Below are positions 33,407 to 47,689 of a stretch of DNA of 64,000 nucleotides, one piece after another (position 1 is the first letter of the stretch; every line of letters starts with the position of its first letter). This DNA comes from Ciborinia camelliae (Eukaryota; Ascomycota; Leotiomycetes; Helotiales; Sclerotiniaceae). The notes under the pieces are model-generated. The model did not search any database, had not been told where the DNA came from, and saw only the letters and a program-made list of their open reading frames with translations. Where the stretch lies: NCBI GenBank assembly GCA_025890175.1, contig JANPYM010000001.1, forward strand, positions 4,572,453-4,636,452, in the 5' to 3' direction. The position numbers were made by a program, and so were the translations under genes.

Positions 33407-36400
33407 GCTCGACTTTCGGTTTTCTAAACGGGGTTTTCTAGCCGAGCTCGTACATGCAGCGTCACCTTTCTTTTTTCATTGCATACACAAGGATTTGGGC
33501 GTCAAGGTTCTTCCACAAGTGATGTTGGCAGACCGTCAATTTGCAATATCAAGGTTTGGAGGACTTCACGTCACTTCACGAATACAATGCTTTACAGGCG
33601 AATCGGATACCGGAGTGTTAGGATCAAGTTTTCTTTGGGGCGCCTTTCTTTCATCCGATGCATCAAATTTGAGATTCGGCGACTGGAAGGCGCTTTATTG
33701 GGGATGGGCGTCATACGTTCAGGGTAAAAATGGGGTTCTTTCTATGGCGTTGAGGAGTTCCTTCGCCATATGACATGGAGGTTGAATACGTATTCATGCA
33801 ATGGCAGCAGCAGCAATTGCAATAATGACAGAGGAAATCTCGGATCTGAGATGATGGTATGGCAGGTCAAAATTGTAATGTTAAAAAATCAGAAAAAAAT
33901 AATAAAAAATAATATCTGGTTCAGGATATCACCATCACAGCTCTTAATAAACCCTCAGTAAATGTTGATTCCCAAATAGATTCTAGGATGGCTACTGTAG
34001 CGGTAAACAACTCGACTCCGCAACCTGATAAACAATCTCTTGAGTCCCTTTTTCTAGTCCAACTGACTCAACACACATTTTTGCTTATTTGAAGGAGAGG
34101 AGAGGAGAGGTGTTGAAATCCAAAATGTACTGATAATTTCACCCTCTTGATCATATTTATATTTTATAGCCTCTCGAAATACTGATCAATTATTCTAATT
34201 TATAACACAGATGCGGTCTTCAATGCTCACTTCTTCCGGATTATAGGGACATGAGAATGACTAAAACTAACATAACCACTCGTATGTAGATATGATTTTT
34301 ACTTGTTTATCGCCACGAGCATCATTTCGACTCCTTATCATCATCTAGCCTCTATCATTCCAACTCCTTTTTACTCTCAAAGCTTTGGTCTCACAGGAGT
34401 GGCGTATGGTAGCGATGGAGAGGAAGGAGGAAAACGAGTTGTTCTCGGATGCTTATTCATTTCGCAGCTTGCCCACAAAACCTATATTTAATAATTAATA
34501 TAAACTTAGTTTTTCATAAATGATTTAATTCATTCATTGTAAATATTATATCGTCTTCATCACTTCATGCTAATAGCAACTTGAATTTTGCTACTCTGGG
34601 TGAGGGAGTCCAATCGTTCGGACTGGCAGATTAGATGCAAATAAAAGCTTTTCATATTTGGAAAGCTGTGAAAGTTTGGATAGAAATGGAATTTTTAAAA
34701 TACATTGGATGTCATACATGGGCTTAATGGTTCAAATGAACTAAATATACGAAAGGGATTCAAAATTCAAAATCCCTTATCATCGAGCTACAGGCGGGAC
34801 TATTGGACACACTGTTAGTCCCCAGGATATTACAAGTCCGTCCAGAGAATTCCCGGAAAGAAAGTAACAGTGGAGAGATTAACAAGGAAGTAGCCCATCT
34901 ACTCTATACCTATTACCCAGCTATCTACCACAAAGCCGGGCTGTAAAATATATATTGGTAGTTAGATTACATAGCTAAACCCAACAGGAATATGATCTAG
35001 CAGACCAGATCTCACCAAGAACCAGATGTCACCAGCCTTCCTATTTCTGTACCTACAGCAACAGATCAATCCATAGATGAATGAATATATCCTCTCGATG
35101 GCCTGAAGACCAATTATAGTTATCAGATTGATAATGAATAGTAAGATCCATATAGTACATTGCTAGACCATTACCTAGGTACATAAGCGCTCGATACGCA
35201 TCATCTATCTATCTACTCTCTCGCCACTTGCCTACGGAATATAACGGTTGAGATAGTTGATACATGCAATGCGGATACTGTTGAGTACATATATAAGTTG
35301 TATATCCAAGTGTAATATACTGATCTCTGTAACATCAAATGACCATTCAGTTTTCTCCTCATTTAACCTTTGCATTCATAGGTTATTAGTGTTCAATCCA
35401 AACGCATACAATATCATTTACATATTTTCTCACATATCAATGCCCCACGCCAAAAAAACATATTCAACTTCAACTTCATCTGCGATTCTGGAATTCTCCA
35501 CTCGATCAAATCATCATGCAGTCGGCCGAGCGACAAGTGGAAAATCGACCGACCTCCTTTACAAAAGCCCCAACTATGGCAGATGCAACGAACGGCCCGG
35601 ACCTACCGAAAAGAGTAGACAAACCAAGGAGAAACTTATGTCGAGTAAGAAGCAAGCCCGGGCTACTTTTAAGATATTGCTTTAATTTTTGGATCTGATG
35701 GCAAGCCCCTGAAGCGCTTGCCATTTCTCAATGCATTAAGTGACAAGAAACATGAGAGATGTAGATTTAACCGACGTAGAGAGCTTTCGATATACAAGTA
35801 CCTAGTAAACAACAGACAAGGTGGAAAGATTCGCAGGGACTTGCACCAGCAATTTATGAAGCAAAATTCTGTGGTGACAAGCTGAAGATAATATATCGTA
35901 TATATTTCGATGTTAATCTCATCAAAAGTCTCAAGCTCAGCTGTTTCAATATGCTCTATCTTGTAATTTTTGGCGGCACTTACACAACTCTGTTGAGCTA
36001 TCGGTATCTTGAGCTGGCCGATCTGGCCGATTAATATTGTTTAGGGAAGAAATTGGGTAAGGCGTGCAATACAAATACGGACGAAGCATGCATGAGAATG
36101 AACGCACGAACAACCTATTGCAATGCCAAATGTTAGCTTTCTAGAAAATAGTGGATCATGGGTACGACTGGTAAGCAGAGAGCTGAAATTATGGAGGTTA
36201 CAGTGGTCCATTTGACATCAGGTTCCCCCTGAGATATAAACTACCTCCTCTTTTGAGGAAGCTTTCTCTTCGTTATCGCCACGACCGGTGGATGATTTAC
36301 TCAGGGATCTGAACTTTCGGCATACCTGACGTTCGCTTTATCCTCTTACCCCCTTTTTTGAGAATCGCTGCTCAAAAATGAAATGCATGGACACCCCAAG

Positions 36401-36778
36401 ACTGAAAGATATCGACTTCTTGCGATGAGAAGCCAAAGGACGAGGTGAAATATGGGCAGTTTCAGCTTCGCAAACACCCGAAAGTGACAGGCCGTCACGA
36501 ATGCTATCTTTGGCTGCAATAAGTTTACTTGAACCTACATTTTGCTTAGACGAGCCCAGAAAAGGTAGAATTTTGTAGCAAGGTGAATAGTATGGAGAGT
36601 ACCGTGCCCGCAGCGTAACGATCGAGAATCAGTAGCGACCAAAAGGACAAGAGTGTATTTAGACCATAGAAAGAACCAAAAGAACCAGAAGAATCCATAT
36701 AGAATGTTGGACTCTAGTCTTCCGCTCTCATCACCCCCCCCTTTTAGCATGTTGTGAAATGATCCACAATTCTGGAGA
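33407..36778. other. Gene-free region, first half
   Basis: AT-rich. No convincing gene. A K/R/S/T-rich frame at 35440-35685 (81 aa) lies in a locally GC-richer patch and ends near a strong GTAAGA donor; it is noted as a weak possibility only. Confidence 0.45.
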
Positions 36779-37190
36779 TGTGCAACAGACACTATAGATT
36801 GAGCTCTGGAGTACTGCTATTGGTGTCCCCATACGCTTGACAAGTGTGGGGATCAAGTTGAGACGAGCAACAAAAACATTGAGCTGCATTCAAAGATGCG
36901 GCGAGAGGTATGATATTCGTTATTATTCCCCATTCTTTGGATTTACAGAAATGAGATGTGCAACAAGCAAAAATAGTTGCACTCTAAAATGAATGCTGAT
37001 ATTGGTATATTCATAAAATTGACGATGATCAACAATTTTCGACGAGCAACAAACCCAAGGAATTGCGCTCTAAAATGCTGTTCGAGGTTGTATATGACAA
37101 TAACCTTCTTCTCTCAAATTTTGATAAAGTTGTAGATCAATTTGAGTTGTGTAAAAATCACGGGAGGTTGCGCTCCAAAATTCTGCAAAA
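36779..37190. repeat. Degenerate ~90-bp tandem repeat, five copies
   Basis: A core like GACGAGCAACAAA-n-ATTGCGCTCTAAAATGCTG recurs starting near 36779, 36862, 36956, 37041 and 37147 (spacings 83, 94, 85 and 106). The best-preserved cores are at 36956-36998 (TGTGCAACAAGC ... TTGCACTCTAAAATG) and 37041-37080 (GACGAGCAACAAAC ... TTGCGCTCTAAAATG). Copies have diverged and frames are not kept, so this is not protein-coding. Confidence 0.55.
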
Positions 37191-39938
37191 GATGGTGGGT
37201 CGCTTTATAGCCCTCTCTTGTCCATCACTCTGATCGCTCATGCGGGATGATTGTCAAAATTGTTTTGGGTTGGTTCGAGGCGCGGAATTCGATCTTCGGG
37301 CCCCTTGCCTCCGTTCGTAAACCACATCCATTTCTGGTAGGAGGTACCAGTAGACTTGAAGATCTAATTTGTAAAAATTAGAGGCAGGAAGTTGCCGGAT
37401 CTCTGACTACCATTATATCCCTTCAATCGTTGACTTAATTTGTATTACAAAAAACTTCGAGAAAAAGTCAGTCTGAACGGAAGTTAGATGTGTAGGTAGC
37501 TGGAGAAAAGATGGGAAATAAGACGGGGTGAAAAGCCTACGGTCATCTAAGCAACACTCATTATTTGAGAGCAAGGGAACGATATTTTTCTCCTATCATA
37601 GTGAAGACCAAGACCGATAGATCTTTCTACACCTGGGGATCATGGGGAACTTCTATCTTGATTGAATATGCGAAAGGAATCCAACTCAATGCATTGTTTC
37701 AACAATATCACACGATATGTTGCTGGAGCTTTGGTGATAACGGCAGGGCGAAATCATGCTGTAAGTATTCAAGGTTTGGGCTTGGACCAGGACAAGAGCG
37801 TTTTTGTATGATCTCCATCAAAGAGAGAGGAGGGATATATAAGGGTTTCACCGGACCTGAAAATCCCACTTCCTGGGGTTATACCGTGCCAATTCCCACA
37901 CGAAGGCAGCTAGTGCTCCTACTGTGTGCGGTCTGGTATATTAGAACTAGGATGTAGTAGTAGCAAGTAAAGAGCTCAACTACTGTAGCAACTGCTCGTG
38001 CTTTCAGAATGAAGTCTTACATTGATTGACATTAACCTTACTCCAACACACACTAAGCAACCGGGAGATTCCTCTTGTTCATCATTGTGCGGTAGGTGCT
38101 GGCGCATCGGGCTACTGCACTTTCTGGTCGCACAAGTAACGGCAGTACATATTATTTACCAAAAAGTATAAAAGAAGCTGGAATCAATATTTGATGTCCA
38201 ATTTTGGCTTTTATGACATTGGAGCATTGTCCTGCATCCCACGTGGACCCGAGATGTGAGATTAACCAATCACAGAGGGATATCTGAACCTTATCGGAGT
38301 TTGAGTTTTCCATATTGAAGCATGGAGAAATTAGAATGCTGTGCTTGGTTGAGAGATAAAGTTGATTTTGATTTATTGTCTGTACTGTACTCCAATTAAT
38401 AAACCTAGATACTAGGCAAGTAAAGTTTTCACAGCTTGTTAGCAAGATGATAATAGATAGGTACCTAGGTAGATAGTAGGTAATATATTGATTCTTGATT
38501 ATTCTTTTGATTACCTAGGTATTCCTAGGTATTGAAGAGAAGTTTGTATTGTGGAATGGTGCCGCATTGGTGCGACCTTATGTTACCGGTATCTACCTAC
38601 CTAGGTAGTTCCAAGTTTTCCCTTCTCTCTGAAATCCTTATCGGAACATCGGAAGGTTAGGTATGTGATTCTATCTATCATGTGTACTACTACAATAAAC
38701 ATATGGATGGCTTATGGTCCAACAAAATACTTGAGTGTGCTCATGTTGTGTTGCTTTTCTTCTTGTTCTTCCTCCTCTTCTTCTTTTGGTTGGCTCTCGA
38801 TCGATTGATTGATTATTGGTGGTTGGAAAGAATGAAAAAGTTGGAGATGGACCCTTTAAGATGACGTCAGTGGTACCGAAAGGGCATCCGAGTGTGGAGA
38901 GAGGGTGGTGTCGGGTACCTTGAATTGATCTAACGCCGCCTTAATAAAGCACAAACCTAGCACAAAACCTAACATAACCCCCGGCCGTTACACATCAAAG
39001 GAGAAGAGAACAGGCAAAAAGAGTGAAATCAATCCCAATTTTAGTCGATAATAATAGATCCCGTTGCCAAATACTAGCTAGTTAGGTATCAAACGTGAGT
39101 AGTATATAAACTTGTGAGTATATAAACTTATAGTTTCCCTCTCCCCTCTCCCGCCTTGAGTAACGATCATCCATATATCGATTCCAAGTTCGAAATTCGT
39201 ACTACACTACAACTGCACTGCACTACTCTATCAACAATAATACCATGACTCGAGTGACCTACAGTAGGTACATACAACGACACGAACAAAGCCACAGCCA
39301 AAGCCACAGCCAAAGCCAAAGTCAGGAAACCCTTTTCATACATTCATCGTATCGTATTATAGCTATTTCATCCAGAGTCCAAGGGTCCAAGGGTCCAACC
39401 GTACTTTCAAGAGGTCAAGAGGCCAAACGCTCGAAAACTACTACTGTACTTACCACCTACCTACGTATAGGTAATCTCGGACCACCAGTCCCAAACCCAG
39501 GTAAGAAATTAATCAATCCCGCCCCATCAATCAAATCCATCGGACAAAAGCGGCATTCACTCTGTATTTGGATTTATTCATTTAATTTGGTGGTGGTTGA
39601 TGCGAAAAGGTAAAGATCGATCTCGCTGCTTTGCTACTTCTTGATTAGAAAGGACAAGGGAACTAGTAGGGAAACTGATTGAACTCAAAAATGTATTAGG
39701 CGACAAATTCCCACCCATTTGCCCGTTTACCCATTTCTTCAAGAACCAGCAATCTGCAGTCTCTTTTCCAATAATCCCACTCACTACGAACAACAACTTC
39801 ACTCACTCCCCCATTCACTCACCTACACCTACATCTACACTCAACCAACCTTCTTTTCTTTTGAAGTTGCCCTACCTTCATTCCGACGAAACAACTTCAT
39901 TTTAATAATAGTTCTCAAAAGAGAATACACATTTCAAA
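37191..39938. other. Gene-free region, second half, and hog1 upstream/leader
   Basis: Contains TAGGTACCTAGG-type clusters (about 38458-38530 and 38590-38605) and a GCCACAGCCAAA-type short repeat (about 39290-39320). From about 39180 the DNA becomes C/T-rich, as expected for the transcribed leader of the kinase gene. Frames such as 37565-37957 show no protein-like pattern. Confidence 0.5.
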
Positions 39939-41456
<1,518 letters not shown>

Positions 41457-43466
41457 ATTGTCTGCATTCAATCTACAGAAGTCTCTGGGTTTATCCAGTG
41501 GTACGACGGACCAAGATAGTATAACTGACATGGCATGTTATGCAGGTACTCCGAAATTCTTGATTACCATAACGTCAACGACGCTTAAAACCTGGCGGAT
41601 TGTCAGTAAATATGAATTTTTTAGATCAACTTTGGTTATCAAAGGTATCGCTTAGGTGGAAACTTCAGCATGGGATGGATACACAATTATGGGATGGCTG
41701 ATTGAGAGGGGTGCTTTCTTCTGATTTCTGATGCAACGCGACTCCTTGCGAGAATTGGCTTCTTTTCTCCAACTTATGGCGTACATACATATTACTGCAC
41801 CAAGGACCATGGATCAACGTACTTTTCAAAAAACAAAACAAAAAAACATTTACGTTGTTTCTGCCTACGGGTTAATGGATTGTGCATGGCTTGACTGGAG
41901 TGGTGAGATGGAGAGGAGGTTTTGCGCGCATGCAGTGCAACAATGAGTTTCTTTTCGCAAAAGTTGTACTTAGATCATCTGGCGAGTAAGGAGGCTATTG
42001 GCGTTTTTATGAACATAGAATACAAATGAATCACGATTTTATAATAATTGAACTATTTAATCCCATGTTTTCTGAACGTGATACTTGACCAGTGAAGATT
42101 CTTTGAAGTGATTGAATAAATAGGATTAATACATACTGTAACCTAGAGAAGAGAAGAGATGTCTTGATTGGCATGAAACCCCAACTGATGCATGGATACG
42201 ACACCAAGCACTCCCCAAAACCTATCAATCCAAATCTAGGAATGACAAATGACAACCCTCAGAATCCAATCCCCATCCCTCATACATTTGAAGCATCTCA
42301 TCTCATCATGTGACTAGAGATGACTCCAAATCGGCTATCGCTTTTATCCCTGCACGTACTGTAAGCATTGAAATCCATGGTAAGGATTGGATAAGAAGAT
42401 GATGTGGATATATGTGGCGCACACCAAGTTTGCATCAAACAAGCTCGACAAGTTGCGCAGGGATGAGTGTTTTCTTGGACTTATTCGCTGGCCTTGCAGC
42501 GAGATGGGATGGATTGGATGGGAAGTGTGATGGGAACTGGGTGACGAGATGGGGGGGATGGGTGGATAGGATGTCAGTTATTGTGAATGAGTAAATGAAT
42601 GAACGGAAAATGTTAAGCACTCTTTTACTCCGTAGAGGAGGTTCTGTTTGTGATTGCAGTGATTGCGAATCGAATCATTGAGGAAAGGAAAGTTTGAGGG
42701 ATAAACAAAAGTTGCGATAACCCTTCCTTCCATTGCTCCAGCCTCATTATCATTTAGAGGCTGAGAAATTTATTTCTGGAAATCTTCTGGAATTATTCTG
42801 GAAATCGCGGATAAAGATTCGTTAGGCTTAATTATCAGAGGGGTAAGGTTAAGGTTTGTATTGGAGGGAGCATTGGCCAGTTAATTGCGAACGAACGACG
42901 GTTATCAAATTGCAATTGGCATTTGAGCTGGAAAAGGAGACGAAAGATTGATAGGACCAGACTGAACGAGTCGATATTATACGAAAGACCTGCGAGACGA
43001 ATCGAATTGACCATTTTGATCGAAAGCATCCGAGAAAGCACTCAAAGTGGAAAAGAAATGAGAGAGGTCTGAATTGAGGAATTGAGGAATATGATGCTTT
43101 GATTACGAGGACGAAGACTATTACTCTTCTTTGGTTTCTTCGAAACATCGAAATATCGAAGGCTTGAAGGACTAGCTGAAGCAAATTTTATCGATTGGAC
43201 GGAACGAAACGATTGAGAATTGAGACACGAATATAATACCTACCAACTTACCAACCTACTTACTTACCTACCTACATATCGCCAACCGGCAACTTATATC
43301 CAGGTCCAGATCCAGGGTGGCAGGTTGTTGCTTTTGCTTTAGCCAGTAGGCCGTGAATTCTGTGAGAGGGACTCGAGACAAAGTGCGGCTCCGGATTGGG
43401 ACAACATACCGAAGGTCGATTCTCTATAGCTTGGGAGACAAAATAGAAGAGGGTCAGGCGCACTGG
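41457..43466. other. Intergenic hog1-avl9, 2 kb
   Basis: 3' flank of hog1 and promoter/leader of avl9. AT-rich; no gene recognised. A TACC/TACCTAC-rich run precedes the avl9 start (about 43240-43280). Confidence 0.5.
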
Positions 43467-46037
43467 ATGGAGAATATTGAGATGAAGGAGGGGGATGAGG
43501 GGCTGGCAGCGGAGGGAAGAAAGGGGTTTGTGCCGTTGGTTACGGTAGTGGATTTTCATCATGCGAGGTGAGTTCTTTTGAGAGGTTGGCCGAGGGGAGT
43601 GAAGAAGAAGGAATGGGGATGAGGGGGGATGTTCAAGTGAGCAGGGTTGGCTGACATGAGTTTTGATTAGGGGACCTGAAGTCGAATATTGGTTCGGGGC
43701 AGAGGAGGGAAGTGATCCCGCGGTGGATAATGAATGGCCTTTATTACCGTTCATGGCTCTGAGTGATGGAGCGCATGCGTAAGTTGCTATCCCCGGTTCC
43801 TGCACATTCAAGAAAAAAGGGTTGAAGCTGACGGGCATTCGAAATGACAGATCAAAAGAAGATTTCTCCTATTTTACACTCCTACGGCCTGCGCGCGGAA
43901 ACCTACCTTCCACATCTCTTTTCGGCATCTCCTGTACACGACAACTGGACGCATCCATTCTGCTCAACCGTCCCGCAGATGTAACTCGATCAACGGTACA
44001 AAAGGCTGTAGTGGTAATTGCGGATTCGCCACAATTCTTTGGGATGCTGAGAGAGAGATTGGGGGTTGTTACGAAAGCATGGTTTGCGCAACGGGAATTT
44101 ACAGATACGGAGATATTGAAGAGGTTTCAAGAGAGTTTGGCGGAGGAGAAAAGTAGAGGAGAGTCGGGGGATAGGGAGGAGTACCTGGGGATGAGTTTGA
44201 GGGAATTGGTTAAGGAATTTAAGTGGCAGACTTTGGTGCTTTTTAAATGTTGTTTGTTGCAACCAAAGGTATTTTCCCTTTCCCCGGAAATTCGTCATGG
44301 GTATTGACTCATGGAATAGATGTTATTCTTTGGTACGAGATGCGAGAGATTATGCATGATGCAGTTCTCACTTATATCTCTAATACCGGGTCTGATACGG
44401 AATTTGCAAGATTGTGCGGATCCGGAATTGGATGATTATAGGAACAATCTTGTTCCTCCGACGAGTTTGAAAACGAGCGATAGAAGTTCATTGCTGAACT
44501 ATATGGGATTACCTTTGCAAATATTTGGCAAGGTATGTAAAATCTTATAGTTATATGAGGAATTTCTTTGCTAATGGATATTTAGGGAAGTCTCTTTGGT
44601 CCTTATACCCCTTTACAGCAACTTGATATATTGGCGGATTACGGCACAAAATCATATATTGTTGGTTCGACGAATTCTTTACTTTTACAACAGAGAGATC
44701 GGTACAGCGATATTCTTATTAACCTAGATGAACTTACCATTAATATCACATCTGCATCATTGAGGTCGGCACTTACACTCTCAGCGGCCGATCGACGTTG
44801 GATCGATTTCATCACCCAAACCGTCAATGACACTTGGGATGAATCGAACCCTAGCCGACCTAAGACTATGGGCTATGTTGGCTCTGAAGAATTCATCCGC
44901 TTGCAATTTGAAGAATATCTCCTCTCCCTGATTTCCTCTGTCAAATGCCACAACTACCTTTTAGCCAACGCTCACAACCCCAAAGCCCAACTTCCTCAAG
45001 TCGAAGGCGACCCCGCTCATGACTTTAGCATGGATTGGATCGAAGCATGGACAAGGAGTGAAAATTACGAAATCTGGAATAATCATACGGATTCCCATCT
45101 TTTCGATATTGTGGAGCCTAAACATCCTTGTGCGGGTGGTCTTACGATTGATGATGTTCAGAGACGTATTGCTGAACAAGTAAAGGAAATGCATCTGGAT
45201 GAAAGATTCGCGGTAGGCAAGGAAGTACTGGGAAGAAATCTTGCTGCGGGAAAAGAAAAGGCTAGTACGGTTTTCAATAAATTATATGCAGATATGGAGT
45301 CGTATCGAGAGAGCCAGAGGAAGAGAAATGAGGAGGCAAGAATCGCGGCGGAGAAAGGGGCACCTGCAAGCGGAGCGACGAGCCCGACGGCTAGTCAAAC
45401 GGAGTTCAATGGGCAGAAGATGCCTTCGGTGCAGAGTAGAGCGGGGGCATATATAGGGAGTTGGGGCACGTGGATGGGAGAAAAGAGGAAGGTGGGGTGG
45501 GGGAGGAGTACGGGGAGCCAGGAAAAGGTGCAGCAGGTTTCGAGTAATGGGAAAAGGAATTCGAGGGGCTTTTTCGGGAAGGAAAATGTGAATCTCGTGG
45601 TGGATGGGAAAAATGGAAATGAGAGGAGTCCGCTTAGTCCACGAAATTCGCAGGCGGGGTATTCGCCTTTGGGCGAGAGGCCGAACACGGCGGAGAGTTT
45701 TGAGGAGAGTATTTTTGATGCGGAGGATGAGGAGAATGAAATAGAGATTGGGGATGGGAAGGCGGTGGTGGAGGAGAGGATTAATCACGATGATGCTCCT
45801 CCGAAGGTTGGGAGTCCGGGACATTTGTCGCAGTTTCATGAGATGGGGGATGGGGAGAACGGAACTGATGATGATAGCGAGGAGGAGAAGAAAACGATCA
45901 TGCCTGTATCAGTTGGACCAAATGTATGGGATGATGAAAGGAATGGGGATGAGGATGAGGATAGAGATAAACATGAGAAAGCGGAGAGAGTAGCAGAGGC
46001 TATGCAGGAGGCGGTTGGTTCCTCTATTCATTCTTAG
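43467..46037 (+). CDS. avl9: Avl9-family late secretory pathway protein (DENN-related)
   Basis: Exons 43467-43567, 43671-43778, 43851-44268, 44320-44532 and 44586-46037 give 763 residues. The signature N-terminus is FVPLVTVVDFHHAR|GPEVEYWFG ... WPLLPFMALSDGAHA|SKEDFSYFTLL, continuing with LFGISCTRQLDAS, STVQKAVVVIADSPQFFGMLRERL, MSLRELVKEFKWQTLVLFKCCLLQPK and GSLFGPYTPLQQLDILADYG. This fits Avl9, a DENN-like protein acting in Golgi-to-surface exocytic transport in yeast. The last ~270 residues (after about 500) are Ser/Gly/Glu-rich and disordered, including an acidic run EEENEIEIGDG. The start was set at MENIEMKEGDEG; the next in-frame ATG (43482) is an alternative. Family assignment is strong. 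Confidence 0.9.
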
Positions 46038-47014
46038 AATGTCGATGCGGTTTAGAGCGGGTGGTATCTATGAACTTTAATTTTTTTGGATTGGCCGCTG
46101 CATTTTCGTATAAAGAAATTGAGGTGGGGAAGAAAAGAGTATGAATGATTTGGGATGGAGTAGGACGAGATAGGGATGGGGAATTAACGGAACATACCAC
46201 ATACCACACATACAACACTCGTATAAATACAATGGAATATATTTAATATAATTAGCATGCTGTAATCATCCAAGGGTGGGAGAATCGGGAAGAGGAAGAG
46301 TTGGATTTTAGACGTTGGGGGTTTGCGTTTTCGAGTCGATTTGGAGTTGAGATGTTGAGTGGGTGGTTGGTAGTGAGGAATCCAGCTGGATATCGAAATT
46401 GGTTATAGTAATAATAGAGGTACATTTTATAGAATTATATCGTCAAGACTCAGATACGCTCTTGGTAAATATCTTTGGTTGGTACCTAGACAAATGATTT
46501 TCATGTAATTTTCATGTTTGTTTGATTATTAATCTGATACTGTATGGGAGAGAATAGCACGCGATTGGATGTCCTGCGAAATAAATTGTATACTAAAAAA
46601 ACATCCTCTTCAGATTGTGGCAGTTAGGTATGAAAAAACTATTTGATTGTTAAACTTGAATATCAATAGTATATTGAAGAGTTTTATGAGGCATCTAAGC
46701 TTTAGGAACTATTGAGGTCTGATTTTCAAACCGGAATTTTGAGATGAGATGGGTTAGGAGATTTCTAGTACTGTATGGGATTTTATTTTGTCTGGTACAT
46801 CGCAAATAGGCACATGCCAATTCCAGTCGCTTATTTCTCCTATACAAAGACATCGATGATGTCCGGTTTTGGAATCTTTTTACACCTTTCACATCGAGTC
46901 TTTCGAGTCTTTCGAGTCCTGATTCGTAACACACAATTTCATTGTAACATATATCTACCATACCACACGAAAGTACCGAATATCTACTCCTTCGCATCAA
47001 TCATAACACACACC
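46038..47014. other. Intergenic, nothing coding seen
   Basis: 3' flank of avl9 and promoter of the cupin gene. A small direct repeat, GAGTCTTTC in three near-copies, lies at about 46895-46920. Confidence 0.5.
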
Positions 47015-47689
47015 ATGACGCTCTCCCTCACCCCGTTCTCTACCCTTACTATCTCCTGCCACCTCATACCCCACCATTTCCACATCCCCAACACCTCGAT
47101 CCAAAACCATCCCCTGCTCATCTACCACTCTTGCTTTCCACCCTTGACCCCTCCTTCGGCTATCGAAGACCACTTGGAACATGTAGGGGTTGTGCAGCCG
47201 AGTTGGAGATATACCATGTATGACGTTGCGCACTTCCATGCTACTACGCATGAAGTGCTGTGTGTGTTTAGTGGGAGGGCAAGGTTGTGTATGTTCACGC
47301 TCTCATCATCCATCCCTCTCCTCTCCTCTCTACCTATATTGATATTGATATTTATCCTTATACTTGTATTCGCTCAAACGAAAATAAACTAAACTAAACT
47401 AATCAATACATATGTAGGTTTCGGACACCCATCAAACCTTGGCAAAATCGAAATCGAAGTACAGGCTGGCGATGTTATCATCGTACCGGCAGGTGTCTCG
47501 CACCAGCTTCTTCACGATTTCACGGGCCATTTCGAGATGGTAGGCTCGTATCCGAAAGGGAAAAGTTGGGATATGTGTTATGGGACTGGGGAAGAGGAAG
47601 AACTGGAAAGGGTGCGGGGGATCGGGGAGTTGGGCTGGTTTGAGAGGGATCCTTTGTATGGTGATGAGGGACCGTTGGATGGGAGTTGA
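47015..47689 (+). CDS. Cupin-fold protein, YjlB-like
   Basis: Exons 47015-47288 and 47418-47689 (129-bp intron) give 181 residues. The cupin motifs are DVAHFHATTHEVLCVFSGRARL (first motif, His pair and Glu) and GDVIIVPAGVSHQLLHDF (second motif, His). This gives a small single-domain beta barrel likely to bind a metal. The end, GWFERDPLYGDEGPLDGS, resembles the conserved tail of YjlB-type cupins in bacteria and fungi, whose substrate is unknown. The intron sits directly after the first cupin motif; its acceptor is TATGTAG. The start is the ATG of MTLSLTPFSTL; upstream in-frame sequence is leader-like. Confidence 0.88.

Noticed and set aside
33479..33773. Two overlapping ~80-90 aa frames just after the 531-aa gene
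   Set aside because: Lie in the expected 3' UTR, with no domain and no codon pattern that stands out.
37565..37957. 130-aa frame in the hog1 upstream region
   Set aside because: No protein-like pattern, start or neighbouring exon; isolated in AT-rich DNA.
39245..39613. 122-aa frame with SHSQSQSQ repeat before hog1
   Set aside because: Arises from a short GCCACAGCCAAA repeat in the probable hog1 leader. It could be an upstream frame but nothing supports a protein.
46775..47014. Upstream extension of the cupin frame
   Set aside because: Open by chance; residues before MTLSLTPFSTL are leader-like and no family start lies there.
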